A DNA stretch of 64,000 nt, from the NCBI RefSeq assembly GCF_042665525.1, contig NZ_JBHTCQ010000001.1, positions 868,001 through 932,000 on the forward strand. Reading direction: 5' to 3'. The DNA is from Allobogoriella alba. Lineage in GTDB: Bacteria > Actinomycetota > Actinomycetes > Actinomycetales > Actinomycetaceae. The notes beneath the pieces were generated by a model. It had not been told where the DNA came from. It searched no databases and was given only the letters and a program-made list of their open reading frames with translations. This document shows, one piece after another, positions 7,708 to 16,685 of this stretch. The first letter of the stretch is position 1, and every line of letters begins with the position of its first letter. The position numbers were made by a program, and so were the translations under genes.

Positions 7708-9249
7708 ATGCACACCGTTGCGGAGACCCCGCTGCTCACGCTGAGCGGGGTCACCAAGAGGTTCGGCGGCGTCCAGGCGATCCGGCACGCGGACCTGACG
7801 CTCCTGCCGGGGCAGGTCCACGCGATCGTGGGCGAGAACGGGGCGGGCAAGTCCACGCTCATCAAGATCCTCTCCGGCGCCGAGCAGCTCGACGACGGGA
7901 CGATCACCTTCGACGGCGCCGAGACGCACGTGCGCGGACCGTCCGGCGCCATCGACCTCGGCATCGCCACCGTCTACCAGGAGGCGCAGCTCTTCGGTGA
8001 GCTCACGGTCGCGGAGAACATCTTCGTCGGCCGGGAGATCCGCCGTCGTGGCCGGGTGGACTGGGTCGAGCAGAACCGCCAGGTCGTCGAGCTGCTCGGT
8101 CGCCTCGACCTGCCCGCCTCGCTGGCCACCCGGGAGGTCAGCACCCTCTCCGCGGCGGAGCAGCAGCAGGTCTCCATCGCCAAGGCGCTCTCCCGCGACG
8201 CCCGGGTCCTCATCCTCGACGAGCCCTCCGCGATCCTCACCCAGGCGGAGATCGAGGTGCTGTTCACCGCCATCCGCCGGCTCGCCGAGCAGGGCGTCGC
8301 GATCATCTACATCACCCACCGCCTCGACGAGCTGTTCTCGATCGCCGACGTGGTCACCGTCATGCGTGACGGCTCCACGCTCGGCACCTACGAGCTCGCC
8401 GAGATGGACGTGCGGCGCATCGCCGAGCTGATGGTCGGCGGGGAGATCCTCGAGGGCCGGCACGACCGCGAGCCGGCCGGGGGCCAGCCGCGCCTAGCCC
8501 TGTCCGGCCTGACCTCCGCCGGCCGGTTCGAGGGCATCGACCTCACGGTCGCGGCCGGGGAGGTGGTGGTGCTCTACGGCCTGGTCGGGTCCGGCGTCGC
8601 CGAGATCGCCTCCGCCGTGTACGGCGTGGAGGAGATCACCGGGGGGACGCTGACGCTCGAGGGGGACTCGATCCGGCCGCGCTCGCCGCGGCACGCGCGG
8701 TCCCTGGGCATCAACCTGCTGCCGGCCAACCGCAAGCTCGGCGGCATGTTCACCTTCCAGTCGGTCGCGTTCAACATCTCGGTCGGCAACCTGGGGGTCT
8801 TCCGGCGGCTGGGCGCCTGGATGGACCGCGGCCGGGAACGCGGCGTCGCCCGCGACCTCATTGCGCGGCTGGCCATCAAGACGCCGGACGAGCGCACGCC
8901 GGTCGGGAGCCTCTCCGGCGGCAACGCGCAGAAGGTCGTCCTGGCCCGCCAGCTCGTCGAACGGCCAGCGGTGCTGCTGCTCGCCGAGCCCACCCAGGGC
9001 GTCGACATCGGCGCGAAGGAGGAGATCCACCTCATCGTCTCCGAGCTCGCCGACGCCGGCACCGCGGTGCTCGTGACGACGTCGGACCTCGGGGAGGCCA
9101 TCCGGATCGCCGATCGCCTCGTGGTGATCCGCGAGGGACGCGTCTTCGCCGAGTTCCCCGCCCGCGCGCGGCAGTCCGAGGTCCTCGCCGCCGCGGCCGG
9201 CCAGCGTGACGACGTCGACGGTCCTGGCTCCGGTGAGGTGGCCTCGTGA
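7708..9249 (+). CDS. CUT2 sugar ABC transporter ATPase (RbsA/XylG-like)
   Basis: 513-residue protein with two tandem nucleotide-binding domains, as usual for ribose-class importers. The first domain has Walker A GENGAGKS, an LSAAEQQQ signature loop and Walker B VLILDEPSA. The second has a degenerate P-loop (YGLVGSGVAEI) but keeps LSGGNAQK and the Walker-B-like LLLAEPTQGVD. Asymmetric pairs like this are the family norm, with one active ATP site. The stop overlaps the GTG of the first permease (GTGA), indicating translational coupling. Ribosome site GAGGAG precedes the start. Confidence 0.96.
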   Translation: MHTVAETPLLTLSGVTKRFGGVQAIRHADLTLLPGQVHAIVGENGAGKSTLIKILSGAEQLDDGTITFDGAETHVRGPSGAIDLGIATVYQEAQLFGELTVAENIFVGREIRRRGRVDWVEQNRQVVELLGRLDLPASLATREVSTLSAAEQQQVSIAKALSRDARVLILDEPSAILTQAEIEVLFTAIRRLAEQGVAIIYITHRLDELFSIADVVTVMRDGSTLGTYELAEMDVRRIAELMVGGEILEGRHDREPAGGQPRLALSGLTSAGRFEGIDLTVAAGEVVVLYGLVGSGVAEIASAVYGVEEITGGTLTLEGDSIRPRSPRHARSLGINLLPANRKLGGMFTFQSVAFNISVGNLGVFRRLGAWMDRGRERGVARDLIARLAIKTPDERTPVGSLSGGNAQKVVLARQLVERPAVLLLAEPTQGVDIGAKEEIHLIVSELADAGTAVLVTTSDLGEAIRIADRLVVIREGRVFAEFPARARQSEVLAAAAGQRDDVDGPGSGEVAS

Positions 9250-10232
9250 TCGGCGCGCTGCGCCGGCGGGAGCGGATCCTGCCGCCTCCGGTGACCGGTC
9301 AGGAGATCGTGCTCGTCGGCGTCATCGCCGTCATCTGGGTGCTGCTCACGCTGCTGACCCCCGCGTTCGGCTCGGCCGACTCCATCCAGCCGCTGCTGGT
9401 CCGGCTGGCGCCCATCGGCGTCATGGCGGTCGGGATGACCCTCGTCATCGTCTCCGGCGGCATCGACATCTCCGTGGCCGCCTCGCTCATGGTCTGCAGC
9501 GTCGTCACCGCGAAGCTGCTGGTCGGCACCGGGCTGCCGATGCTGCCGGCGCTCGCCGTCTCGGTCGCCCTCGGTGGTCTGCTCGGCGCCGTGAACGGCC
9601 TGCTCATCGCGTACGGCCGCGTGCACGCCATCATCATCACCTTCGGCACCGCGAACATCTTCCAGTTCATCGGGCTGCGGATCTTCGACTCGCAGACCGT
9701 GAACAACATCCCGGCGACCTTCGCGTTCCTCGGCCGGGGCGAGGCCGGCCGGACCCTCGAGGTGCCGCACAGCTTCGTCCTGATGCTCCTCATCGTCGCG
9801 GTCGCCTGGTGGTACGTGCGGCACGCCGCGAGCGGCCGGCACTACTTCGCGATCGGCGGGGACCAGGCCTCCGCGCGGCTCGCCGGCATCCCTGTCGAGC
9901 GCCGGGTCATGAGTGCGTACGTCGTCACCGGCGCGCTCGTGGGCCTCGCCGCCTGCATGACGCTCGCCGGCGGCACCGCGACCCTCGACCAGAACGTCGG
10001 CGTCGGTCAGGAGCTCGCGGTGATCGCCGCCGTGGTCATCGGTGGCACCTCGATCATGGGCGGACGGGGCTCGGTGCTCGGCAGCGTCCTCGGGGCGCTG
10101 CTGGTGCAGACCGTCCGCTCGGGCGTCACCCAGCTCGGGTGGCCGTCCCAGCTCGCGAACCTCTTCGTCGGCCTGTTCATCGTGATCGCGGTCGGCACCG
10201 ACCTCGTGCGCGAGAGGAGGCGACGCCGATGA
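9246..10232 (+). CDS. CUT2 ABC transporter permease 1
   Basis: 328-residue RbsC-type permease with about eight to ten hydrophobic segments. The characteristic segments 'VSGGIDISVAASLM' and 'VVIGGTSIMGGRGSVLG' are present. It begins with GTG in a 4-bp overlap with the ATPase stop and ends in an ATGA overlap with the second permease. Two different permease subunits in one operon imply a heterodimeric membrane channel. Confidence 0.94.
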   Translation: MIGALRRRERILPPPVTGQEIVLVGVIAVIWVLLTLLTPAFGSADSIQPLLVRLAPIGVMAVGMTLVIVSGGIDISVAASLMVCSVVTAKLLVGTGLPMLPALAVSVALGGLLGAVNGLLIAYGRVHAIIITFGTANIFQFIGLRIFDSQTVNNIPATFAFLGRGEAGRTLEVPHSFVLMLLIVAVAWWYVRHAASGRHYFAIGGDQASARLAGIPVERRVMSAYVVTGALVGLAACMTLAGGTATLDQNVGVGQELAVIAAVVIGGTSIMGGRGSVLGSVLGALLVQTVRSGVTQLGWPSQLANLFVGLFIVIAVGTDLVRERRRRR

Positions 10233-11353
10233 GCCCGACCGGCAACGAGAGGCCCGGCCAGGCCACCTCGGACCGGACGCCCACCGGTGAGCCGGCGAGC
10301 GCCGGGCCGCACGCGGAGGGCGTCGGTGGCCGCGTGCTGCGGGCCCTGCTCACCCAGCGTCTCGTGCTGCTCGCCGTCCTGGTGGTCCTGGTCGTCGTCG
10401 TGATGTTCGCGCTCGACGCCGCGGGGCGCCTGTCCGCCTCGTACAACTTCGACTACATGTCGGCGGTCCTCATCAACGCCGTACCGCTGACGATGCTCGC
10501 GCTCGCCGAGCTCGTCGTCATCGTCTCCGGACGCGGCGGGATCGACCTCTCGGTGGGCTCGATCGTGTCCCTCGCCGGGATGTTCTTCGGCTTCGCGTAC
10601 GGCCTGTGGGGGTGGAGCCTGCCCCTGGCGCTCGCCGCGACGGTCGTGGTCGGGGGTCTGCTCGGCGCGGTGAACGGTGTGCTGGTCGCCTACCTCGGGT
10701 TCCCCCCGCTCATCGCGACCCTGGCGACGTACTACGCGTACTGGTCGCTCGCGCTGGTGGTCAACGCCCAGCGGCCCATCAACTCCCCGCCGATCCAGGG
10801 TCTGTACGACCTGTCCCGAACGGTGGAGCTGCCGCTCATCGGGCCGTACGTGCCGCTCGTGCCGTTCGGGGTCTTCCTCTTCCTGCTCCCGACGGTCGTC
10901 GTCGTGTGGATCCTCGTCTCACGGCTGCTGTACGGCCGCAGCCTGTACGCGATCGGCACCAACGACGTCGCCGCGATGTGGGCGGGTCTGGACGTGCGCC
11001 GCACCAGGGCCTGGGCGTTCGTCGTCTCGGGCGCGATCTCCGGGCTCGTCGCCGTCGTCACCGTCTCCCAGTTCGCCTCCGCCCGGCCGGACGCGGGGAC
11101 CGCCGGCAACGGGATGGCGCTGCCCGCCATCACGATCGCGGTGCTGGGCGGGGTCGCGATCACCGGCGGGATCGGCCGCGTGGCCGGCGTCGTCCTGGCC
11201 GCGCTGCTGGTGGTCTGGCTGGACGCCGGGATCCTGCTGCTCGTCGCCGGCAACATCGCCTCCCAGGTCCAGCTGCTCGCGCTGGGCGTCATCCTCGTCG
11301 GCGCCGCCCTGCTCAACGGGGTGACCTCGCGCCGGTACGGCCTGAGCACGTGA
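10229..11353 (+). CDS. CUT2 ABC transporter permease 2
   Basis: 374-residue permease. The start is the ATG at 10229, overlapping the previous stop (ATGA), with GAGAGGAGG upstream. A polar N-terminal extension of about 40 residues precedes the first membrane segment, longer than in permease 1. The loops 'VSGRGGIDLSVGSIVSLAG' and 'AITIAVLGGVAITGGIG' are diagnostic of the RbsC class. It is followed 37 bp later by the epimerase gene. Confidence 0.93.
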   Translation: MSPTGNERPGQATSDRTPTGEPASAGPHAEGVGGRVLRALLTQRLVLLAVLVVLVVVVMFALDAAGRLSASYNFDYMSAVLINAVPLTMLALAELVVIVSGRGGIDLSVGSIVSLAGMFFGFAYGLWGWSLPLALAATVVVGGLLGAVNGVLVAYLGFPPLIATLATYYAYWSLALVVNAQRPINSPPIQGLYDLSRTVELPLIGPYVPLVPFGVFLFLLPTVVVVWILVSRLLYGRSLYAIGTNDVAAMWAGLDVRRTRAWAFVVSGAISGLVAVVTVSQFASARPDAGTAGNGMALPAITIAVLGGVAITGGIGRVAGVVLAALLVVWLDAGILLLVAGNIASQVQLLALGVILVGAALLNGVTSRRYGLST

Positions 11354-11390
11354 CGGGCGTGCGGAGCACACGAGAAGAAGGAGTGGTCCC

Positions 11391-12245
11391 ATGAGGTTCG
11401 GCATCCACAGCATGGTCTGGGTCGGCGACTGGAGCGAGGCGAGCGCCCGCTTCGCCATCGAGTCGAGCGCGAAGGCCGGCTACGACCTCATCGAGCTCAG
11501 CGCGATGGACCCGTCTGTCTTCGACGTCGAGATGACGGCACGGCTGCTCGCGGAGAACGGGCTGGGCGCGACCGCGTCACTCGGGCTCGACGCCGCCACG
11601 GACGTCTCGAGCGAGGACGAGGAGATCGTCGCGGTCGGCCGGCGCCGCCTCTTCGACGCCCTGCACCTGGTGCGGGACGTCGGCGGGGACATGCTGTGCG
11701 GCGTCATCTTCTCCGCACTCCGCAAGTACGACGAGCCCGCCACGGAGCGCGGCGTCGCGCACTCCCAGGCCGTCATCGCTGACCTGGCGGACGAGGCAGC
11801 GGCCTCCGGCATCCGCCTCGGGCTGGAGTTCTGCAACCGGTACGAGACCAACATCCTCAACACCACCGAGCAGACCCTCGCCTACATCGACCAGGTCGGC
11901 CGGGACAACGTCCTGGCGCACCTGGACACGTACCACATGCACATCGAGGAGCGGAGCATGCGGGACCCGGTGCTCGCCGCCGCGCGGGCCGGACGCCTCG
12001 GGTACGTGCACGTGGGGGAGTCGCACCGCGGTCCGCTCGGCACCGGCAACGTGCGCTGGGACGAGTTCCTGCCCGCGCTCACCGAGGCCGGGTACGACGG
12101 CGTGGTCACCTTCGAGTCCTTCTCCTCGGAGGTCGTGCACCCCGCACTGTCCAGCACGCTGGCCATCTGGCGGAACCTGTGGAGCGACAACCACGAGCTG
12201 GCCAGGCACGCCCGGGACTTCCTCGCCGACCGCCTCGAACGCTGA
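11391..12245 (+). CDS. D-tagatose/D-psicose 3-epimerase-like sugar epimerase
   Basis: 284-residue TIM-barrel epimerase. It shows the metal-site pattern of ketose 3-epimerases: Glu 146 (GLEFCNRYE), Asp 179 (HLDTYHMHIEE), His 207 (YVHVGESHR) and Glu 242 (VTFESFS), with Arg 213 placed as in D-tagatose 3-epimerase. Family members interconvert free ketohexoses at C3. As the last gene of an importer operon it probably converts the imported ketose for further use. Ribosome site GAAGAAGGAG precedes the ATG. It converges on the SDR gene with only a 21-bp gap, which holds a tandem repeat. Confidence 0.87.
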   Translation: MRFGIHSMVWVGDWSEASARFAIESSAKAGYDLIELSAMDPSVFDVEMTARLLAENGLGATASLGLDAATDVSSEDEEIVAVGRRRLFDALHLVRDVGGDMLCGVIFSALRKYDEPATERGVAHSQAVIADLADEAAASGIRLGLEFCNRYETNILNTTEQTLAYIDQVGRDNVLAHLDTYHMHIEERSMRDPVLAAARAGRLGYVHVGESHRGPLGTGNVRWDEFLPALTEAGYDGVVTFESFSSEVVHPALSSTLAIWRNLWSDNHELARHARDFLADRLER

Positions 12246-12259
12246 CCCACCCCGGCGCG

Positions 12260-12297
12260 CGAGTCGTCAATCGTGTGCCGAGTCGTCAATCTTGTGC
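12260..12297 (-). repeat. Two tandem copies of a 19-bp unit, also found at 52080-52117
   Basis: On the minus strand two head-to-tail units read GCACAAGATTGACGACTCG and GCACACGATTGACGACTCG, with a period of exactly 19 bp. The same two-unit arrangement occurs 40 kb away in front of the rhamnulokinase gene, in the opposite chromosomal orientation. Here the units overlap the last codons of the SDR gene. They may be a direct-repeat operator or the scar of a rearrangement; the sequence does not decide. Confidence 0.75.
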
Positions 12298-13079
12298 TCT
12301 CCGTCGCGGCGTCCATGCTCCTCGACGAGGTGCTGCATGAACCGGAACGGCCCGGCGAGCAGCCCGCCGTCGACCGGGAGGGTCACACCGGTGATCCACA
12401 AGGCCTCTGCCGAGGCGAGGAACGCGACGGCGGCCGCGACCTCCTCCGGCTCGCCGATCCGCCCGAGCGGGTAGAGGCGGGGGAGCAGCGCGAGGCTCTC
12501 CTGCTGGTCGTCCCAGGCCCTGGTCCGGATGCTGGCCGGTGCCACGACGTTCACCCGGATCGCCTCCGGTCCGTGCCGGACGGCGAGGTTCTGCGCGAGG
12601 TTGCTCAGCCCGGCCTTCGCCGCCCCGTAGCCCTCACCGCCGACCGCGGCGAGCCCGTTCACGGAGGAGACCATCACGACGGCGGCACGCGCGCTGGCGC
12701 GTAGCAGCGGCAGCGCGGCGCGGACGCTGCGCACGACCCCGGTGAGGTTGAGGTCGAGCTCGGCCTCCCACTGCTCGTCGTCCAGCTGCGTCAGGTCCGG
12801 CGAACCGATGGCGCCGCCGGCCACCGTGACCAGCTGGTCCAGACGGCCGTAGGCCTGCGTGACGGTGCGCAGCGCGCCGTCGACCGACTCCCGGTCCCGG
12901 ACGTCGCAGCGCACCGCCAGTACGCGCTCGCCGAGGTCGGCGGCGAGCCGGTCGGCCGCGTCGAGGTCGTGGTCGGCCAGCACGACCGTCGCGCCCTCAC
13001 CGTGCAGCCGGCGGGCCACCGCTGCCCCGATGCCGTGCGCGGCACCGGTGACGAGCACGACCTGCTCCTGGAACCGCAC
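12267..13079 (-). CDS. Short-chain dehydrogenase/reductase (SDR)
   Basis: About 270 residues of a classical SDR. Visible motifs are the nucleotide-binding TGAAHGIG, the catalytic Ser in VVMVSSVNGL, the YGAAK (YxxxK) pair and the C-terminal 'TGVTLPVDGG'. The GTG at 13079 is preferred: AAGGG lies about 12 nt upstream and homology begins there, although the frame runs further. The last residues (KIDDSAHD) are encoded by the 19-bp tandem repeat, so the natural C-terminus may have been altered. It is convergent with the epimerase gene and may act on the same sugar, but it has its own promoter region. Confidence 0.88.
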   Translation of the reverse strand: MRFQEQVVLVTGAAHGIGAAVARRLHGEGATVVLADHDLDAADRLAADLGERVLAVRCDVRDRESVDGALRTVTQAYGRLDQLVTVAGGAIGSPDLTQLDDEQWEAELDLNLTGVVRSVRAALPLLRASARAAVVMVSSVNGLAAVGGEGYGAAKAGLSNLAQNLAVRHGPEAIRVNVVAPASIRTRAWDDQQESLALLPRLYPLGRIGEPEEVAAAVAFLASAEALWITGVTLPVDGGLLAGPFRFMQHLVEEHGRRDGEHKIDDSAHD

Positions 13080-13269
13080 CCTCGGCACACCCTTACGTCG
13101 TCGCTCCTGCCTCGCTGCCGCGAGCGTGCCGTCATCGTCGCACGGCCGGCCGGCACTCCTCTCGCCGCGCGTACCCGCCGACCCTGTGTCACTCTGCAAC
13201 GACGGGGGGTGGAAGACAGCAGCCGCGGGTCATGTCCGCGCCGTAACCGAGATCGCTGAGAGGTTCGAG

Positions 13270-13911
13270 ATGGACCAGAAGCTCAAGCTCGCCGGACTCG
13301 TGCTCGGCGGCTACGTCCTGGGCCGCACCAGGAAGGGCAAGGCCGCGCTGATGCTCGCCGCGGCAGTGGCGGGCAAGCAGCTTCGCGCAAACCCCGACCA
13401 GGTGACTGCCGTCCGTGACTCCGTGCTGGCGTCACCCGGGGTGAGGCGGCTGACCGGAGAGGCGACGGGACGCCTCGCCGACGCCGGGAAGGCCGCGGCG
13501 GCTGCGGCGGTCACCCGGAGGGTCGAATCCCTCAGCGCGAACCTTCGTGCGCGGACCGAGCAGCTGAGCGGGCAGGCCGCTGAGGACGAGGACCAGGAGG
13601 ACCAGGACCGTTCGGAGGTCGGTGCCGAGGAACCGGACGAGGAGCAGACGCCGGCCGAGGACGAGCAGGCCGAGGACGAGCCGGCCGAGGACGAGCCGGC
13701 CGAGGACGAGCCGGCCGAGGACGAGCCCGCAGCGGAGAAGACGGGCAAGGGCTCCTCCAGTCGCAGCAAGGGCTCCTCGAGCGGCGGCCGGGGCACGTCT
13801 TCCGGTGGCACGCAGAAGAAGACGTCCGGCACCACCAAGAAGTCCTCCAGCAGCCGGAGCGGGTCCTCCGGGACCAGGAGCAAGCAGTCCGGGTCGCGTA
13901 GCCGTTCTTGA
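13270..13911 (+). CDS. Gas-vesicle-cluster protein, GvpY-like (acidic repeat, basic tail)
   Basis: 213 residues. The N-terminus (residues 5-40) is a moderately hydrophobic helix-rich stretch containing 'GGYVLGRTRKGKAAL'. A low-complexity acidic region follows, with a five-residue AEDEP motif repeated about four times (residues 135-154), then a Ser/Lys/Arg tail. It is the first gene of the gas-vesicle cluster. Position and style match the accessory gene called gvpY in Streptomyces clusters, which I infer rather than see. The ATG at 13270 follows GAGAGG. A role in shell assembly or in attaching other factors is possible but unproven. Confidence 0.65.
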   Translation: MDQKLKLAGLVLGGYVLGRTRKGKAALMLAAAVAGKQLRANPDQVTAVRDSVLASPGVRRLTGEATGRLADAGKAAAAAAVTRRVESLSANLRARTEQLSGQAAEDEDQEDQDRSEVGAEEPDEEQTPAEDEQAEDEPAEDEPAEDEPAEDEPAAEKTGKGSSSRSKGSSSGGRGTSSGGTQKKTSGTTKKSSSSRSGSSGTRSKQSGSRSRS

Positions 13912-13948
13912 GCGAGCCGCGACGACCGACGGGAAGGGACCACCAGCG

Positions 13949-14863
13949 ATGAACGCCAAGTCTGCGCAGGGGGCCGGCAAGGAGGCCGGAGGCCACCTCC
14001 TGGCCGATCTCAAGGAATCGGCGACGAACTACGCCAAGGCGCTCGGCGGCCACGCCGTCGGCCGCCTCACCGACAAGGTCAGTGACGTCTCCGACCGCCT
14101 CACGGCCTACGCCGAGGGTGGTGGCGGCGCCGCCGGCTCCGCAGCGAGCGAGGGTGCCGAGAAGCTGGCCCAGGGCGACTCTCCGGTCAAGGCGGGCGTC
14201 GCAGCCGCTGTCACCGGACTGAAGGAGAAGGTCAAGGGCGCCGTCGGCGGTGGGGGCGAAGACCGCAGCAGGTTCAAGTTCAACAACATCGTCGAGAGCA
14301 TCGACGTCGGGGCCCCGGTCGACGTCGTCTACGACGCGTGGACCGCGTACCAGAGCTGGCCCGACTTCATGAAGAAGGTCGAGCACGCCGACCTCGACGA
14401 GGACGCCGGCGAGGTGACCCTCGGCGGTCAGGTCCTGTGGTCCCACCGGCAGTGGAAAACCACCATCACGGACCAGGTCCCCGACCGCCGGATCGTGTGG
14501 GAGTCCTCCGGCCAGAAGGGCCACATCAGCGGCGTGGTGACGTTCCACCCGTTGGCCGACGACCTCACGCGCCTTGTGCTCGTGGCCGAGTACCGCCCGC
14601 AGGGGTTCGTCGAGAAGACCGGCAACATCTGGCGGGCCGCCAACCGGCGCATCCGGCTCGAGCTGAAGTTCTTCGTCCGGCACGTGATGCGCGACGTCGT
14701 GCTGCACCCCGAGGACACCGAGGGTTTCCGTGCCGAGATCGAGGACGGCGAGACCGTCCGGACCCACGAGGAGGTCCTCGAGGACGAGCAGGCCGCGGGC
14801 GAGGAGCCCGTTGACGCCGATGAGGAACCCGAGGACTCCGACGACCACGACCGAAACAGGTAA
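13949..14863 (+). CDS. SRPBCC/START-like protein of gas-vesicle cluster, GvpZ-like
   Basis: 304 residues. The N-terminal third is Ala/Gly-rich and helical ('LLADLKESATNYAKALGGHA'). Residues of about 110-250 form a cyclase/START-like ligand-binding domain, with 'SIDVGAPVDVVYDAWTAYQSW' and 'LVLVAEYRPQGFVEKTGN' as recognisable elements. The C-terminus is acidic. Polyketide-cyclase-like genes are regular members of actinobacterial gas-vesicle clusters (gvpZ). The ATG at 13949 follows GGGAAGGG. Its biochemical role is unknown; ligand binding or an assembly scaffold are guesses. It is followed 22 bp later by gvpA. Confidence 0.75.
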   Translation: MNAKSAQGAGKEAGGHLLADLKESATNYAKALGGHAVGRLTDKVSDVSDRLTAYAEGGGGAAGSAASEGAEKLAQGDSPVKAGVAAAVTGLKEKVKGAVGGGGEDRSRFKFNNIVESIDVGAPVDVVYDAWTAYQSWPDFMKKVEHADLDEDAGEVTLGGQVLWSHRQWKTTITDQVPDRRIVWESSGQKGHISGVVTFHPLADDLTRLVLVAEYRPQGFVEKTGNIWRAANRRIRLELKFFVRHVMRDVVLHPEDTEGFRAEIEDGETVRTHEEVLEDEQAAGEEPVDADEEPEDSDDHDRNR

Positions 14864-14885
14864 ACCCACCACCAGGGAGGGAAGC

Positions 14886-15365
14886 ATGAGCGAGGTCACC
14901 ACCACCCGGCGGCGCGGCAGCTACGTCGAGCGTCCGACTCCGTCGTCGTTGGCGGACGTCGTCGAGGTCATCCTGGACAAGGGGCTCGTCATCGACGCCT
15001 ACGTCCGCGTCTCGCTTGTGGGCATCGAGGTGCTCACGATCGACGCCCGTATCGTCGTTGCCAGCGTCGACACGTACCTGCGGTTCGCGGAGGCCACGAA
15101 CCGCCTCGACCTGACGGAGCAGAGCCGTGACCTGCCAGAGATGGTCGAAGACGTCTCCCAGAGCGGCAGCAGCGGCAAGACCCAGGGCATCCTGGGCGGG
15201 GTCAAGGAAGCCCTGACCGGCTCCGACTCCGAGGACGAGAACGACGACGAGGGCGGCCAGGAGGAGGAGCAGTCCGAGCAGCCGCGCCGCTCGAGCCAGC
15301 GGGAGACCAGGCAGCGCTCTGCGTCGACACGGCGCCGTAGCACGTCCGGGAGGAGCTCGTCGTGA
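14886..15365 (+). CDS. gvpA: Gas vesicle structural protein GvpA with long C-terminal extension
   Basis: 159 residues. Residues 20-72 are the conserved amphipathic shell segment ('LADVVEVILDKGLVIDAYV' and 'SLVGIEVLTIDARIVVAS'), which forms the ribbed gas-vesicle wall. An extension of about 85 residues follows, first acidic (SEDENDDEGG) and then rich in Ser and Arg. Classical GvpA is about 70 residues, but Streptomyces-type versions also carry tails. It is the best candidate for the shell protein because the two paralogues downstream are fused to other domains. AGGGAGGG precedes the ATG. The stop overlaps the GTG of gvpF. Confidence 0.92.
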   Translation: MSEVTTTRRRGSYVERPTPSSLADVVEVILDKGLVIDAYVRVSLVGIEVLTIDARIVVASVDTYLRFAEATNRLDLTEQSRDLPEMVEDVSQSGSSGKTQGILGGVKEALTGSDSEDENDDEGGQEEEQSEQPRRSSQRETRQRSASTRRRSTSGRSSS

Positions 15366-16111
15366 CGGCCCCGGCCGAGCAGGGACAGCGGCTGCTGTAT
15401 CTGTACGGCTTCGTGCTGCCGGGAACCGTGGTCCCCGAGGACCTGACCGGGATCGACGGTGGCGCGGTGCGCCTTGTCGACCTCGGGCGCGTCTCGGCGC
15501 TGGTCTCGGAGGTGCCGGACGCCGAGCTGATCGGCCTGCCAGCCGAGATACGCGCGCATGCGAGCGTCTTGGACGCCGCGGCACAGGCGGGCCCGGTCCT
15601 GCCGGTGCAGTTCGGCACCGCGATGCCCGATGCGGACTCCCTCGCCCCGGCGGTCGCCGGCGAGCAGGACGAGTACGTCGACGAGCTGCACCGGCTGGCC
15701 GACGTCGTGCAGCTCGCCGTCCGCGCCCGGTACGTCGGCGAGACGGTGATGGCCGAGCTCGTCGAGGAGGACCCGGAGATTCGGCAGCTCCGGGAGGCAA
15801 CGCGAGGCCGGGACGAGGACTCCACCTACTACGAGCGGGTGCGCCTCGGGGAGCTCGTCGTCGCAGGGTTCGACCGGAAGCGTGCCGAGGACGCCGCCGC
15901 GCTCCAGGACGAGCTGGCGCCGTACGTCGCCGACCTCGCGGTCCGCGAGCGCGCGGAGGTCGAGGACGTCCTCGACGTCGCGGTGCTGGTCCGGCGCGCA
16001 GAGGTGGAGCACTTCGAGGACGCGCTGGAGGGGCTCGCGGCACGGACAGTCGGACGGATCACCTTCCGGCTGGTCGGGCCGCAGGCACCGTACGACTTCA
16101 CGGAGTCCTGA
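15362..16111 (+). CDS. gvpF: Gas vesicle protein GvpF/GvpL family (first copy)
   Basis: 249 residues with 'RLLYLYGFV' at the N-terminus, the conserved 'GPVLPVQFGTAMPD' in the middle and the hallmark ending 'RLVGPQAPYDF', close to the usual GPWPPYSF of this family. GvpF/L proteins are minor components that contact GvpA during nucleation of the vesicle. The GTG start sits in a GTGA overlap with gvpA, and the stop overlaps the gvpG ATG by one base, so the genes are translationally coupled. Confidence 0.93.
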   Translation: MTAPAEQGQRLLYLYGFVLPGTVVPEDLTGIDGGAVRLVDLGRVSALVSEVPDAELIGLPAEIRAHASVLDAAAQAGPVLPVQFGTAMPDADSLAPAVAGEQDEYVDELHRLADVVQLAVRARYVGETVMAELVEEDPEIRQLREATRGRDEDSTYYERVRLGELVVAGFDRKRAEDAAALQDELAPYVADLAVRERAEVEDVLDVAVLVRRAEVEHFEDALEGLAARTVGRITFRLVGPQAPYDFTES

Positions 16112-16365
16112 TGGGACTGCTGTGGGAGTTGGTGTCGCTGCCCCTGGCGCCCGTACGGGGCACCGTGTGGGTCGCCGAGCAGGTGCGCGACGAGGCGGAG
16201 CGTGAGTACTACGACGCGGGCAAGATCCGCCGGCAGCTCGAGCGGGTCGAGGAGGCGCGCACGAACGGCGAGATCGACCCGGCCGAGGCCGAAGCCGTCG
16301 AGGAGGCACTTGTCGCCAGGCTGGTGGAGGCGAACCGCCGGGCCCGGCAAGGAGGAGGACGATGA
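16111..16365 (+). CDS. gvpG: Gas vesicle protein GvpG
   Basis: 84 residues, the usual size. The start 'MGLLWELVSLPLAPVRGTVWV', shortened here to its recognisable core LPLAPVRG, and a charged helical remainder with 'AGKIRRQLERVEEA' match GvpG. The protein is predicted to be one hydrophobic N-terminal segment followed by a coiled-coil-like helix. It is an accessory assembly factor. Both ends overlap the neighbouring genes. Confidence 0.92.
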   Translation: MGLLWELVSLPLAPVRGTVWVAEQVRDEAEREYYDAGKIRRQLERVEEARTNGEIDPAEAEAVEEALVARLVEANRRARQGGGR

Positions 16366-16685
16366 GCGAGACCAAGACCGACGACCAGGACACGGACGCC
16401 CGCGACGACCGCTCCGGCGACGACACACCACGCCTCGGGGCCAGGAAGGCCGCGCGGGCGGCCCTCGAGCAGTTCGGCGCGCTGAGCAACCGCGACGTCG
16501 AGGGCGTCGTCGCCGTCGAGCGCGACGGCGGAGCCTGGACGGTGGTCCTCGAGGTCGTCGAGGACGCACACGTCCCGAGCTCGGCGGACGTCCTCGCCGA
16601 GTACGAGGTGCAGCTGGACGACGACGGCGAGCTGATCGCCTATCGACGCGGTGAGCGCTACGTGCGCGGCCGCGCGGACAGGTGA
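16362..16685 (+). CDS. gvpO: Gas vesicle protein GvpO
   Basis: 107 residues. A disordered, Asp-rich N-terminus of about 25 residues precedes the conserved 'AARAALEQFGALSNRDVEGV' region and the ending 'YEVQLDDDGELIAYRRGERY', both typical of GvpO, an accessory protein of actinobacterial and haloarchaeal clusters. The ATG overlaps the gvpG stop and GGAGGAGG lies upstream. In Streptomyces gvpO usually opens the cluster; here it is internal. Confidence 0.92.
   Translation: MSETKTDDQDTDARDDRSGDDTPRLGARKAARAALEQFGALSNRDVEGVVAVERDGGAWTVVLEVVEDAHVPSSADVLAEYEVQLDDDGELIAYRRGERYVRGRADR

Noticed and set aside
12539..12745. Coding frames opposite the SDR gene
   Set aside because: SDR motifs are intact on the minus strand, and the plus frames are Arg/Pro-rich shadows.
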